A stretch of 64,000 nucleotides of DNA, taken from the IMG/VR virus record IMGVR_UViG_3300043219_000566, positions 152,502 to 216,501 of that record. The stretch is one strand, 5' to 3'. The DNA comes from a virus. Positions 32,035 to 40,749 of this stretch are shown here, in pieces (position 1 is the stretch's first letter; every line of letters starts with the position of its first letter). The position numbers were made by a program, and so were the translations under genes. Under the pieces are notes generated by a model that saw only the letters and a program-made list of their open reading frames with translations, ran no database searches and had not been told where the DNA came from.

Positions 32035-32294
32035 GCGCCGACCTCGAACCAGTCCTCGGCCAGCACGTCGGTCTGGCTCGCGAGCCACGGGACCAGATCG
32101 CCCTGCACAGTCGTGATGAAGATGTACGGCAAGCTCATCTTGAAAACAATCTTGCCTTCGCGAGCAATGCGGGTGTCGCTCTCGGGTACTTGAAGCATGA
32201 GATTCTGGTTCGGACCGTTCCATCCCTTCCGTGCCACTCGTTTACCTGCCTTCAGTCGAGCAATTGCCTCTCCAAAACCAAAGTCCGGTTCCAT
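32031..32294 (-). CDS. tad2: Tad2-like anti-Thoeris protein (DUF2829)
   Basis: Matches the DUF2829 family along its length: FGEAIARLKAGKRVARKGWNG at the start and PYIF, VPWLASQTDVLAEDW at the end are the family hallmarks. Tad2 proteins bind and sequester the cyclic ADP-ribose-type signal (gcADPR) of the bacterial Thoeris system and so block its effector. 87 aa is the normal size. Placed among small membrane genes inside the glycan island. The family assignment is strong; sponge activity here is inferred. Confidence 0.85.
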   Translation of the reverse strand: MEPDFGFGEAIARLKAGKRVARKGWNGPNQNLMLQVPESDTRIAREGKIVFKMSLPYIFITTVQGDLVPWLASQTDVLAEDWFEVGA

Positions 32295-32321
32295 CTGTGT
32301 TCTCCTGATAGAAATCCAACC

Positions 32322-33296
32322 TCATACCGCGCCCCCGATTATTCGCAGAATGTGTCTAGCCGCGACCGGAAGCGACAACTCCCGCTCATAGTACTCCCGC
32401 GGGCGGAACGATCTCCAGTCGCCCAGCACTTCGGAGAGAACTTTCACAAACGTGTCCTTGGTGAAGGTACGTCCCGTCTCAGGCGTGATGTATTGGCTGT
32501 GCCAGAGCCGCGTGCCCTCCGAGACAACGATCGGAGTATCGCAGGCCAGAGCCTCGGGAATCACCCGCGGGCAGCTGTCCTTGCCCGCCGTCATCACTAC
32601 GGCGACCTTGGCGCGCGCGTACAGACTCGGCAAGTCAGCACGCCGTACCCAGCCAGTGAAGCTAGTATTGGGAAATTTAGCAGGCCAGCCCCGCCGTCCG
32701 ATTCCCACGTGCAGCAAACGCACCCCGCGCAAATTCGGCAACAGAAAACGATGGCCCTTATTGGCGTTGTGGTTGAAATTGGCCACGTAGATCACGTCGA
32801 ACTCGGGATGAGCAGATATCGGGGAAGCAGGCCGGAAGATATTGTCGGCCGCCGGTTTGACGAACAACTGCGCGTTGTAGCCGTTAGCTTGCGCCCGCTC
32901 CAGCTGCTCGGGTGTGTCTACCAGCACCAGATCCCAGTGCTGCCTCGGCCCGGGGATCACCCGCTGCCCGGCCCCGTAGTGGATCTTGAAGGCCTTCGGG
33001 AACTGCGCAGCCTTGGCCCGATGGATTTTGAAGCCGCCGCGGGTGAACACGACATCCGGGTCAAAGGACACCGGCGTCTGAGCGTAGCGCGCTACCCAGC
33101 GCTCCACGAAGTTCTCGCGGTACTGCGCCCTCCGCTTGCCCTTCTCGTACCACACCTCGCCGTAGCCGCCCGTCTGGTTGACCAGCTCCCAGGCCAGTTG
33201 CGTCCACATGTCGTCGTTCTGCTCCAGCTTGTCGAACATGATCTGACGCGCCGGACGATCGCTAGGCACTTGCCCGCGCAGGAATAACAGTTTCAT
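32322..33296 (-). CDS. GT-B (GT4-like) glycosyltransferase
   Basis: Start MKLLFLRGQVP (GAGGAAACTGC upstream; a longer frame to 33326 lacks support). The C-terminal PEALACDTPIVVSEGTRLW is the GT4 donor-binding E-x7-E-like segment, and FDVIYVANFNHNANKGHRFLLPNL the preceding strand-loop. 324 aa. Cytoplasmic or membrane-surface sugar transfer. An exact palindrome copy (33084-33095) codes Val-Ala-Arg-Tyr inside it. Confidence 0.8.
   Translation of the reverse strand: MKLLFLRGQVPSDRPARQIMFDKLEQNDDMWTQLAWELVNQTGGYGEVWYEKGKRRAQYRENFVERWVARYAQTPVSFDPDVVFTRGGFKIHRAKAAQFPKAFKIHYGAGQRVIPGPRQHWDLVLVDTPEQLERAQANGYNAQLFVKPAADNIFRPASPISAHPEFDVIYVANFNHNANKGHRFLLPNLRGVRLLHVGIGRRGWPAKFPNTSFTGWVRRADLPSLYARAKVAVVMTAGKDSCPRVIPEALACDTPIVVSEGTRLWHSQYITPETGRTFTKDTFVKVLSEVLGDWRSFRPREYYERELSLPVAARHILRIIGGAV
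33084..33095. repeat. GTAGCGCGCTAC palindrome, copy 5 (inside a CDS)
   Basis: Exact copy, in frame as Val-Ala-Arg-Tyr in a glycosyltransferase gene. Confidence 0.85.
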
Positions 33297-33338
33297 GCAG
33301 TTTCCTCGACGAGAACCGATCACCACAGCTCAACGACG

Positions 33339-33677
33339 TTACATCGACTTCTCTTGCTTCCGCTGCAACCGCAAGCGGACAAATTGCATCGACTCCCAAC
33401 ACGCCCGCAACCAGAGTTTCTCTCCCTGGTTCAACACAATTCCGCCGCCGTCCTCGTCGTCCAAACGCAACGGATCAGGTTTCAACGTCAGCTTCTTCTC
33501 CCAACCGCAATCGCCCATTCGCACAACGATTTCGCCGGTCTCCAAATTACCCTCGAAGACCGCCTGTTCGCCGTGTTCGTTTTCGTAGTAACCGTGCTGA
33601 ATTTCCTGTCGGTCACCATCGATCTCGGGCGGTGGGCCACTATCCTTGCACTGGTGATTAGAAACTCTGAACAGCAT
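33339..33677 (-). CDS. hypothetical protein, 112 aa
   Basis: Not recognised. Beta-rich with many acidic residues (YYENEHGEQAVFEGNLETGE) and a basic C-terminal end (RLRLQRKQEKS). ATG after GGGAGATCGGT. Lies between a glycosyltransferase and a sulfotransferase. Confidence 0.65.
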   Translation of the reverse strand: MLFRVSNHQCKDSGPPPEIDGDRQEIQHGYYENEHGEQAVFEGNLETGEIVVRMGDCGWEKKLTLKPDPLRLDDEDGGGIVLNQGEKLWLRACWESMQFVRLRLQRKQEKSM

Positions 33678-33692
33678 ACCGATCTCCCTTTG

Positions 33693-34463
33693 TCAAAACC
33701 ATTCGTCAACGCGCCCGCCCATGATCTCGAACAACTTCCGATTCCACGGTTTGTAAAACTTCCGCAGCTCGGCCCGTAAGCCGGGGTCCATGTCGCAGCC
33801 GTGATCCGTCTTCCAATTGCGAAACGCGCCTGCCACCGGAGCAGGCCGGTCCCGCTCAACGAACTTCATCTCGACTGTCTTGGGGGTGTAGGGATCAACA
33901 CCCAGCCACGCGAACAGCTTATTGGTCTCGACAGTCGTGTTAGCCGCCATGCGCTCCTGCACCAAGAAGTACAGCTGCGCGCGCCAGTCGGAGAAAAATG
34001 GGAATACCGCCCGCTCCAACTGCTGGAAATACTGCCCACGTTTCCGTGGGCTCGACCCAGCCGAGAACCGCTTGAACTTCTTGATCTTCACCGGCTTGAG
34101 ATGGTGCATCCAGAACTCGCTCAACATCCGGTCCACCGGCTCACGCACACAGAGAATCAGCTTCACCCCGGGGATCTGGCTGCTGATCCGGCGCAGAGCC
34201 ATCGGGCTCTCGATGTAGTTGGCGCACTTCTCCCCGGCCAACTGCGTTGCGTTGCTGAAGCAACCCTGATACCAGCCGGTACCCCGGGAGAAAACGTGAT
34301 ACGGCCCATCGTTGTTCCAGAAGCGGATCTCCGTCGAAGTCCGCTTCGGGTCCTCCGCATTCTTGCCCATCGTGATCTGCGGGTGCTCATTCAAATTCCG
34401 CCACAGCGCAGTCGTCCCGCACTTCATGGAACCAACAATGATGAAATCAGGAAACTTGGGCAC
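33693..34463 (-). CDS. PAPS-dependent sulfotransferase
   Basis: Transfers sulfate from PAPS to a sugar or other acceptor. DFIIVGSMKCGTTALWRNL is the 5'-phosphosulfate loop (G11-S-M-K14-C-G-T-T18), and KLILCVREPVDRMLSEFW is the 3'-phosphate motif with its Arg and Ser. 256 aa. I prefer the GTG at 34463, which has GGAGATCC upstream and puts the loop at the usual place. The clearest sulfotransferase of the five in this island. No signal or membrane segment, so it acts on a cytoplasmic substrate. Confidence 0.88.
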   Translation of the reverse strand: MPKFPDFIIVGSMKCGTTALWRNLNEHPQITMGKNAEDPKRTSTEIRFWNNDGPYHVFSRGTGWYQGCFSNATQLAGEKCANYIESPMALRRISSQIPGVKLILCVREPVDRMLSEFWMHHLKPVKIKKFKRFSAGSSPRKRGQYFQQLERAVFPFFSDWRAQLYFLVQERMAANTTVETNKLFAWLGVDPYTPKTVEMKFVERDRPAPVAGAFRNWKTDHGCDMDPGLRAELRKFYKPWNRKLFEIMGGRVDEWF

Positions 34464-34496
34464 GCCGGATCTCCAGAGCACAACGAGTATGGCTTA

Positions 34497-34817
34497 CTAC
34501 GTACCCGACTCGCGCTTTCGCCGGTCCAGTTCAATGCGTAGTCTTTTGCCCGCAGTAAGCATATTCGTAAGCAACGCTTGCAAGCGCGCGTCGTACGCGG
34601 CCGGAGTAGCGCACTCGTGCTCGTACGGAACGGGCACAAAATGGTCAGGTTCAAACCACATGCGGTTGATAAATTTTGAATCCACCGGCAAATTGCCGCT
34701 CTCATCGCGCGCAAAAATACGATTGGCCAATCGATCCACTTCGTCCTTGAACTTGTTGAACGCGAGATCAAACTCTCGCGGATCAGCATCCCCGCCTAGT
34801 CCGCCACTTTTAGCCAT
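34497..34817 (-). CDS. hypothetical protein, 106 aa
   Basis: Not recognised. Helical with charged ends (FNKFKDEVDRLANRIFARDE; GKRLRIELDRRKRES). ATG after GGAGGTGTTCG. Stands between two sulfotransferase-like genes. Confidence 0.65.
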   Translation of the reverse strand: MAKSGGLGGDADPREFDLAFNKFKDEVDRLANRIFARDESGNLPVDSKFINRMWFEPDHFVPVPYEHECATPAAYDARLQALLTNMLTAGKRLRIELDRRKRESGT

Positions 34818-34838
34818 CGAACACCTCCATCATGCGTA

Positions 34839-35672
34839 TCAATGGGCTGCAACGCCCAAATCGACCTCGATTGGTCCGAATACCGCGTCGCTCAGGCGAC
34901 GCACCTCCGCGTCATCCACTACGCGCTGCAGCGGGCGTGCTAGCCCGCGATGCTCCCCGGTGAGCTGCTCCCAGCGCCGCAACACGTTCATGTCCTGGCC
35001 GCGTCCGTCCAGATCCAAGTAGTCGAACGAACTGCCTTGCCCGTGACGAGACACACGCTGCAGCCCAGCGTCGCTGAACGGTACGTCCAGCCATTCGGCC
35101 AACTCACGCCGGTACTCCTCGTCGACGAACCAGCGGTTGTAGTTCACCCGGAGCGCGTCTGGGTAGTGCTCCAGCTCGCCCAGGAACTCGCGCGCGTGCG
35201 CCTTCCACAGCTCCACAGCCCAGTCCAGATGCAGCGGGCTCATCGCTATTCGCAAAGGAAGTTTCTCGGGGGTCTGATTCCACGGAGCCACTGACCACAC
35301 CAGACGGCTAGCAAACGTGTTGTACGGATCTCGCAGCACCAAGATGCAGCGCCGACGACGAGCGCGCCCCAAATGCAGTTGTTCGTAAGCCCCGTAGCGT
35401 GAATTAGCCGCGATCTGCGACGGAATCACGTGAGGAAAGTACTCCTCGAAATTGACGATTGCGGTATTCAGAAATCCGGGACGGCGCGCAGTCTGCCGAT
35501 GCTTCTGCCAAGGACTCAACAGCGACAGGTTGTTGAAGAACTGCGCATCGTCGCCCCACAACCCGAGCATCCAGTTAATCACCGCGTGGTGCCCAGTCCG
35601 GCGCATAGCCACGACGTAGATTATTTCGGCAGTGCGAAGTTCAATCGGATTGACTTCCAGACGGATTCTCAA
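34839..35672 (-). CDS. sulfotransferase-like protein, copy A of a diverged pair, 277 aa
   Basis: IIYVVAMRRTGHHAVINWM (loop at about residues 22-33) and ILVLRDPYNTFASRL have the shape of sulfotransferase 5'- and 3'-phosphate motifs, with R-(S/T)-G-H-H in place of K-S-G-T. Closely related to the next gene (shared RDPYNTFASRL, NYNRWFVD, QGSSFDY). The frame is open to 35759, but a TTG at 35670-35672 with GGAGGCGGAA upstream is the best start. Acceptor unknown. Confidence 0.72.
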   Translation of the reverse strand: MRIRLEVNPIELRTAEIIYVVAMRRTGHHAVINWMLGLWGDDAQFFNNLSLLSPWQKHRQTARRPGFLNTAIVNFEEYFPHVIPSQIAANSRYGAYEQLHLGRARRRRCILVLRDPYNTFASRLVWSVAPWNQTPEKLPLRIAMSPLHLDWAVELWKAHAREFLGELEHYPDALRVNYNRWFVDEEYRRELAEWLDVPFSDAGLQRVSRHGQGSSFDYLDLDGRGQDMNVLRRWEQLTGEHRGLARPLQRVVDDAEVRRLSDAVFGPIEVDLGVAAH

Positions 35673-36393
35673 TTCCGCCTCCGGGGCCGAAGATTCTTTC
35701 TGCCAGGCGGCGCACGTCGACGTCGGATAGCACGGCCTGAAAAGCAGGCTGGTGCTCAACCGTACGCCAGCGACTCAACACGTCCATCGCCTGAGCATTG
35801 CCTTGATGTGCATACGAATCGAACGAGCTGCCGCCACCGGCCCGCGGGATTCGGTGCAAACCATCGTCAGAAAACTCCAGGCCCAGCTCCGCCGACAGCT
35901 CGCGGCGATAAGCCGCATCAACAAACCAGCGGTTGTAGTTGATGCGCAACAACCCCGGAAACGGCGGCGAACCCAAGTAGAAGCGCGCGTAGTCCTTCCA
36001 TTTCCGAATGTACTTGTCCGGACGCTTGCGAGCTTCTTTGCGAAACCACGGATGCGAAAGACGGCTGGCGAACGTGTTGTAAGGATCTCGCACGACCAGC
36101 AAGTAAATCCGCCGCACGATCTCGCCGAGGCACCGGCGCTCACAGCGACGATAGACACTCTGCGACTCCGGCCGCGTCTCCGCAAAACGATCGACCCGCA
36201 CATCCTCGAAGTTGACGGACAACACTCGCGCCGCTGCCTTGGCGCTGGCCTGCCACTTGAACTGCGGCTTAGTCAGCAACTCGTTGTTGAAATGATGCTG
36301 CGGACCCGGCAATTGCGCCATGACCCAGTCGAGCACAGCATGATGGCCGGAACGCCGCATACCGAGCGTGTACACCATCGTGTCGTATGGCAA
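35641..36393 (-). CDS. sulfotransferase-like protein, copy B of a diverged pair, 250 aa
   Basis: MVYTLGMRRSGHHAVLDWV at the N-terminus and YLLVVRDPYNTFASRL in the middle parallel copy A; INYNRWFVDAAYRRELSAEL and GGGSSFDSYAHQGNAQAMDV are shared over most of the length. The pair arose by tandem duplication, and has diverged enough for separate acceptors. TTG start after AGGGG. It overlaps the start of copy A by 32 bases. Confidence 0.72.
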   Translation of the reverse strand: MPYDTMVYTLGMRRSGHHAVLDWVMAQLPGPQHHFNNELLTKPQFKWQASAKAAARVLSVNFEDVRVDRFAETRPESQSVYRRCERRCLGEIVRRIYLLVVRDPYNTFASRLSHPWFRKEARKRPDKYIRKWKDYARFYLGSPPFPGLLRINYNRWFVDAAYRRELSAELGLEFSDDGLHRIPRAGGGSSFDSYAHQGNAQAMDVLSRWRTVEHQPAFQAVLSDVDVRRLAERIFGPGGGIENPSGSQSD

Positions 36394-36417
36394 AACAGGC
36401 CCCTACGTGCCGCGTCA

Positions 36418-37431
36418 TCAAGACAACTCGAACGACCGCTCAAGAGCTTCCAAATCGTCCAGACTGGTCAACGCTGCTCTGGTATTCAACAGATACATGC
36501 GCACCCAGCGCTCCGTTAACGACAGCTCGTGATCAACAAACGCACGTCGGAAGTGCAGGTAGCCGCGCCGAGCCATTTCCACTAGCCCCTCCGGCGCGCT
36601 GAGCAACCGCTCCAGACAAGGCACGATGTTTCTGTCCAGCGTGCAGTAGTGATCCTCCGCGCGAAAATCGGCGATCTGGACCTGTTCTCGCTCGTTGATC
36701 GCATCCAGCAGCAACCCGCTGCCCGCCGCCATCACTTCCCACTCACGACGACAACGAAAACCGGAGCCCGGCGGAGAGTAGCACAACAACGCTCGGCCCA
36801 TTCCCCGCAGGTACCCCCGGGGCCTGAGCGCCGCGTTCGAGATACGAAACCGCAGCCCCAGCCGCTTACAGGCCTCGCGCAGCTCGTTAACCCGGCGATG
36901 CCGGTACCGGCGCTTGGGCTCGGCCGCGTTCATGTTGCCAATGAAAAATACGTCTAGCTCACGCGGTCCATCCTTGGGCACCGGCGGAGGATTAGCGAGC
37001 CAGGCATAATGCACCCGCGGCACTGGAAATTGCGGGAAAACCCACAAATTGTAGGTCTGCTGAGCGACGTCAACCGACGTACCCCCCAACGAGCGCCGCG
37101 ACAAGTTGGCCTTGAGGTACACGTGCCGCTCGCAGCAATGCTCCAACAAATGCGGACGCACGATCGAGCCATCGTAGATATCGGTGAACAGCACGCGAGC
37201 TTCGGTATCGCGCAGCAACCGCGCCCAGTATTCGTCGGGCACCATACGCATCCCGAGCTTACACACGGCAACGTAGCCCGGCCCCCGCGGAAACGTCGCA
37301 TGGACCTCGGGCATGAACCCCCGTACAGCTGCCTCGTCTTTGAAATACAGGAATCCCGGGTGCTTGCCCAAATGAATGACCGGATGCCCGTGGTAATGAT
37401 CGGCTTTGTAGCCGCGATCAACTAAGCGCAT
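36418..37431 (-). CDS. putative GT-B glycosyltransferase
   Basis: DVFFIGNMNAAEPKRRYRHR and the C-terminal SGFRCRREWEVMAAGSGLLL resemble the end of CgeB/spore-protein-like and GT4 glycosyltransferases (GxR..E.masG.l). N-terminal half has no clear motif. Start MRLVDRGYKAD, GGGAG upstream. 337 aa. Probably sugar transfer; the acceptor is unknown. Confidence 0.6.
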   Translation of the reverse strand: MRLVDRGYKADHYHGHPVIHLGKHPGFLYFKDEAAVRGFMPEVHATFPRGPGYVAVCKLGMRMVPDEYWARLLRDTEARVLFTDIYDGSIVRPHLLEHCCERHVYLKANLSRRSLGGTSVDVAQQTYNLWVFPQFPVPRVHYAWLANPPPVPKDGPRELDVFFIGNMNAAEPKRRYRHRRVNELREACKRLGLRFRISNAALRPRGYLRGMGRALLCYSPPGSGFRCRREWEVMAAGSGLLLDAINEREQVQIADFRAEDHYCTLDRNIVPCLERLLSAPEGLVEMARRGYLHFRRAFVDHELSLTERWVRMYLLNTRAALTSLDDLEALERSFELS

Positions 37432-37447
37432 CAGTTGTTCTCCCGGA

Positions 37448-38176
37448 TCAATATCCGTACACGTCCAGCATGCCCCCAGCCTCGCGGCGAATGATACGCC
37501 GGTCATTTGGCGTCAATCGCGCCCGCGACTCAGCGTCGAAATCAGGATGGCGGCCCAATGGGAACGGGCGACCGTACATGTTCTGCCGCCGGACCGGCGC
37601 GGACAGATCGACCGGCACCGACGCGAGCCCCAGCTCCGCAAGAATACGATCCACGCTGGCCTGGGGCTCGGCGACCAGCGCCTCGTACCGCACCACCAAA
37701 TGACGAACCTGAGCAGCATCGTCCCGCATGATCCGATTGGCCTCACGCCACTGCCTAGCACAGCGCGCGATATCGTGCCCGCGCCGACGCCGCAAACCCT
37801 CGGCCACGGCGTAACCGTCGCGAACCAGGCAGATGAAGATTGCCGGAACGAAGACCGCATTCATGAAGCGCAGGCGCAGAGCATTGTGCGGGCTCTTTTC
37901 CAGCAAGACCTCCCGGTTGCGATCCCACTTGCGGTAGAACGCATTTCGCAATCGTGCCACGTCGCGCGTCGCCACGTCCCGCTCGGTCATACAGAACTTC
38001 TTGGGGTACAAGGCGAACAGCCGCTTGGTCTTCGGCCCACGATCGCGCGGCAGTACCCGGCTGTAGTGATGACCCTCCTTGGGTAAAGTCGACACGGCAG
38101 GATGTTGAGCCAGTAATCCGCGAAGCAAACCGCTCCCGGAGTTGGTCGTTCCCGCGATAAAAGCATGCAGCCGCAT
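37448..38176 (-). CDS. sulfotransferase-like protein, 242 aa
   Basis: MRLHAFIAGTTNSGSGLLRG carries a 5'-phosphosulfate-like loop (G9-T-T-N-S-G-S-G16), and IFICLVRDGYAVAEGLRRRRG a 3'-phosphate-like segment. Later VVRYEALVAEPQASVDRILAEL is the usual sulfotransferase R-Y-E-x-L ... helix. I start at ATG 38176, right after the previous gene; the longer frame runs through that gene. C-terminus IRREAGGMLDVYGY is typical of the family (LGY end). Confidence 0.78.
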   Translation of the reverse strand: MRLHAFIAGTTNSGSGLLRGLLAQHPAVSTLPKEGHHYSRVLPRDRGPKTKRLFALYPKKFCMTERDVATRDVARLRNAFYRKWDRNREVLLEKSPHNALRLRFMNAVFVPAIFICLVRDGYAVAEGLRRRRGHDIARCARQWREANRIMRDDAAQVRHLVVRYEALVAEPQASVDRILAELGLASVPVDLSAPVRRQNMYGRPFPLGRHPDFDAESRARLTPNDRRIIRREAGGMLDVYGY

Positions 38177-38178
38177 CG

Positions 38179-38847
38179 TCACACCCACCGTGTGAAACGA
38201 GCTTTTGGCCCCCGCCGGGCAATCTGATGCCGCGCCGCCCACGGCCGCCCGATATCGCGCACCAATACCACGCCCTTGCGCGACGAGTGCATGACCGCGC
38301 AGCGCTCGCGGGAAGCAATACCCCAGGCTTTCCAGCGATACACCTCGTGCAGCTGCGTCTCCGGGTTGAAGCTCTCGTCCAACTTCCCGGCCACCCGGCT
38401 GTAAAACGCGCGACACGTCACGCCCGGAGCCAACGCGATCCGCTGCGACTTGTGCGACTGCGCCCGTCCGACGAAACGAACCTGGTAAATTCCTGGATGA
38501 GCATCGAAAGCACGGTAGACATCGGCCATGCGCGTATCGTTGATCATCTCCCAGTCGTCCTCCAGGTGCAGGATGAACTGGGTATCGGCCTGAGACCAGA
38601 GCCAGTTGATCGCTGCCGTAAAGTTGGGTTTCGCCGAGCAACGCGACACGACCGTGCCAAAGAACCTCCGCGCCACGGCGAGTACGTCGTCGGCCGTGTA
38701 TTTACCTGCCGGAGCTGGATCGACGTTGATATACAGCGTCAGATACTTGAAATCCACATCCTTCAAATGCTTCTGAAATGAAGCGTAGGTACGCCGCAGC
38801 AGGTCCGGCCGCAGCATAGCCGTCGTCGTCACCGAGAGCAGCTTCAT
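38179..38847 (-). CDS. GT-A-like glycosyltransferase
   Basis: KLLSVTTTAMLRPDLLRRTY is a GT2-like first strand-helix; FILHLEDDWEMIND supplies the acidic ExD/DD motif at the donor site. 222 aa, with the start set by ATGA overlap. Related proteins replace DxD by EDD. Likely transfers one sugar in the same pathway as the neighbouring sulfotransferases. Confidence 0.68.
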   Translation of the reverse strand: MKLLSVTTTAMLRPDLLRRTYASFQKHLKDVDFKYLTLYINVDPAPAGKYTADDVLAVARRFFGTVVSRCSAKPNFTAAINWLWSQADTQFILHLEDDWEMINDTRMADVYRAFDAHPGIYQVRFVGRAQSHKSQRIALAPGVTCRAFYSRVAGKLDESFNPETQLHEVYRWKAWGIASRERCAVMHSSRKGVVLVRDIGRPWAARHQIARRGPKARFTRWV

Positions 38848-39572
38848 GCGATTACCCACTCGCTGCCGTAGATCGCTCGGTACTGTTCCCAGACCCCGGC
38901 TCGCAACTGCTCGTCGAACTCGGGCAACAACTGCCCGGGATTGCGCCGGGAGCTATCCCACTTGTTGAATATCTCCCGCGGCGCGGCATCGAGCGTGCGG
39001 GCATTGCTCTGGGCATACTCGTAACGTACGATCCGCCCTCCAGATTCCAGCGCGTCCTGAGCAAACAAGCTCCATTCCCGAATCCAGAAGCTGATACTCG
39101 CTGCCGCATTTACCCCGCCAGTATTAGCGACGAACTCGAAGTGGCGTTTGGGCTTGGTCAAGCTGATGTACTGGTGCACCGGATGCCGAACAATGCAGAT
39201 CAGATCTCGGATCACGTCTCGGTTGCGGGAGAAGAAACCAAACATGGGAGCCCGACTGAACATCGTGACTTTGCGCGGACGACCCTTCATCCAGTGACAG
39301 TAGGCCAGCAAGTTCTGCTCGATGGTTAACCGCTCGTCGCACTGGTAACCAGTACGCCGGTGGAAACCCGCGATTGAAGCCGCAGACGGCCGCGCCGCGT
39401 AACCACGGTGGTCTAACTGCTGATCGAACTTGGTAGCCGACTTTTGTTGCTGCGGAAAGTACCACGGCAACCAATAGGTCTCCGGACGGTAGTGACCGGT
39501 GTAACGTCGCTCAAGCCGTCGTTTCAGCCACGTCGAGCCCGAACCCCCGTAGCAAGCGAAAGCGTACTTCAC
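38844..39572 (-). CDS. sulfotransferase-like protein, 242 aa
   Basis: Starts GTG at 39572 (GTGA overlap, GGGAG upstream). VKYAFACYGGSGSTWLKRRL gives a P-loop like G9-G-S-G-S-T14; VIRDLICIVRHPVHQYISL is the 3'-phosphate motif (R-H-P-x-x-x-Y-I-S). The longer frame to 39668 overlaps the previous gene and lacks an SD. Fourth to fifth sulfotransferase-type gene of the island. Confidence 0.75.
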   Translation of the reverse strand: MKYAFACYGGSGSTWLKRRLERRYTGHYRPETYWLPWYFPQQQKSATKFDQQLDHRGYAARPSAASIAGFHRRTGYQCDERLTIEQNLLAYCHWMKGRPRKVTMFSRAPMFGFFSRNRDVIRDLICIVRHPVHQYISLTKPKRHFEFVANTGGVNAAASISFWIREWSLFAQDALESGGRIVRYEYAQSNARTLDAAPREIFNKWDSSRRNPGQLLPEFDEQLRAGVWEQYRAIYGSEWVIA

Positions 39573-40303
39573 AGCATCTCCCTTCCGAAGCGCCGACGCA
39601 ATTGTCGCGCAAACCGCGGCAGCAGCAGCGCGTACGGAAACGGGCGCGGTGACGACGGAATCTTCCACCGCGCAAGATACCAGGCCAAGATAAACTCGGG
39701 TACGCCGCAGCGATACTTGCGAATCGCACCCAGAATCTCGTCACTCAGCAGCTCGGAGTACAACGCAGCATAAACCCGCATCTGCGCGGGACGCCCTGCC
39801 AGAAACGTGTCGTTGATAGCGTAGCCCGCGCTCGGCAAGCCCTTCACCTTGAAGTTCGAGTAGCACAGCTCCGTGCGAGTCCACGCCAGCAACTTATCCC
39901 AGTCGAGACAGAACGTCGGGTACCAGTCGAAACGGCAACGCAGAATGATGTCGTACTCGTCGAGGTTCCCGATCAACTCGAAAGCACTTTGAATCGTCAA
40001 ATACTGGGCAAATAGCCCGGTCTTGATGCTGAAGCGCTTGCGTTGAAACGGCAGTTGTTCGACCTGTGCGGCTTTGGCCGTGACCTCAGCCGCGACCGCG
40101 TCCCAGGAATGAAGCACCAGCTTACGTGGGCTGTACGTATCCGCAAGCGCCGCCCGGCCCTGCTCACAGCTGTAACCCTCGTCAAACGTGTCCCAGGCAT
40201 AGACATACGTATCGACCTCCTGATCACCGAGCATCTTCCGCCAGGCCGGGGCCGTCTTGGCGAACGTCCGCGGCATACCGCCGAACACCACAGCTACTTT
40301 CAT
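39569..40303 (-). CDS. putative glycosyltransferase, WavE-like, 244 aa
   Basis: MKVAVVFGGMPRTFAKTAPA at the start, VDTYVYAWDTFDEGYSCEQG, and YDIILRCRFDWYPTFCLDWD resemble WavE/DUF-type LPS biosynthesis proteins (R-x-D-x-Y/W acceptor). ATG at 40303, GGAG upstream, ATGA overlap with the gene before it. Substrate unknown; lies in the sulfotransferase-glycosyltransferase run. Confidence 0.6.
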   Translation of the reverse strand: MKVAVVFGGMPRTFAKTAPAWRKMLGDQEVDTYVYAWDTFDEGYSCEQGRAALADTYSPRKLVLHSWDAVAAEVTAKAAQVEQLPFQRKRFSIKTGLFAQYLTIQSAFELIGNLDEYDIILRCRFDWYPTFCLDWDKLLAWTRTELCYSNFKVKGLPSAGYAINDTFLAGRPAQMRVYAALYSELLSDEILGAIRKYRCGVPEFILAWYLARWKIPSSPRPFPYALLLPRFARQLRRRFGREML

Positions 40304-40749
40304 GACGTCGCTCCAATGTAACGAGCTGGGTAATCCGAGCAAATCGCGTAGCAGCCCCGCAGCTCATCCGGCGTGTAATTGGCCTGCTCGGGCAATACCG
40401 CGATGCTGCGCTGGGTCAACTGCGCACCGGTCCGCGTCCACACAAGCCCGCACGAAGTCAACGCTACCGCATCCTGGTCGTGAAAGAACACGTGTGCGTA
40501 ATTGAGCAGACGGCAAAGCGCTTCGACATTCTTGGCATGAACCCAAATGTCAGGCTGAGCCAGCCAAAATAGCTCAATGGGCTCCGACGGGCCGTCATGC
40601 CCTAGCCACAGCTCACCCTCATGCCACCAAACGTCGACCTCGACCTGAAAGCCCGCCGCACGCGCAGATTCCAGATACTCAAGCCGATTCTCGCGATTTA
40701 CCACCCGTCCAGCTACATTTCCGCGATGGCTGATGGGTCTTTGATCCAT
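40300..40749 (-). CDS. glycerophosphodiester phosphodiesterase-like protein, 149 aa
   Basis: RPISHRGNVAGRVVNRENRL matches the GDPD start (H-R-G), followed by GFQVEVDVWWHEGELWLGHD with the E-x-D and H-D metal and acid-base residues. WVHAKNVEAL and ICSDYPARY follow. Only 149 aa, about half the usual TIM barrel, so it is a short phage form. Family members of this length occur with glycan genes. Overlaps the methyltransferase gene by 37 bases. Confidence 0.68.
   Translation of the reverse strand: MDQRPISHRGNVAGRVVNRENRLEYLESARAAGFQVEVDVWWHEGELWLGHDGPSEPIELFWLAQPDIWVHAKNVEALCRLLNYAHVFFHDQDAVALTSCGLVWTRTGAQLTQRSIAVLPEQANYTPDELRGCYAICSDYPARYIGATS

Noticed and set aside
31701-33287. 528-residue open frame on the plus strand
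   Set aside because: Antisense to the Tad2-like and GT-B genes, which have clear family motifs. Shadow composition.
37448-38641. 397-residue form of the sulfotransferase-like gene
   Set aside because: The first 155 residues are the shadow of the 38179 glycosyltransferase; the family P-loop starts right after ATG 38176.
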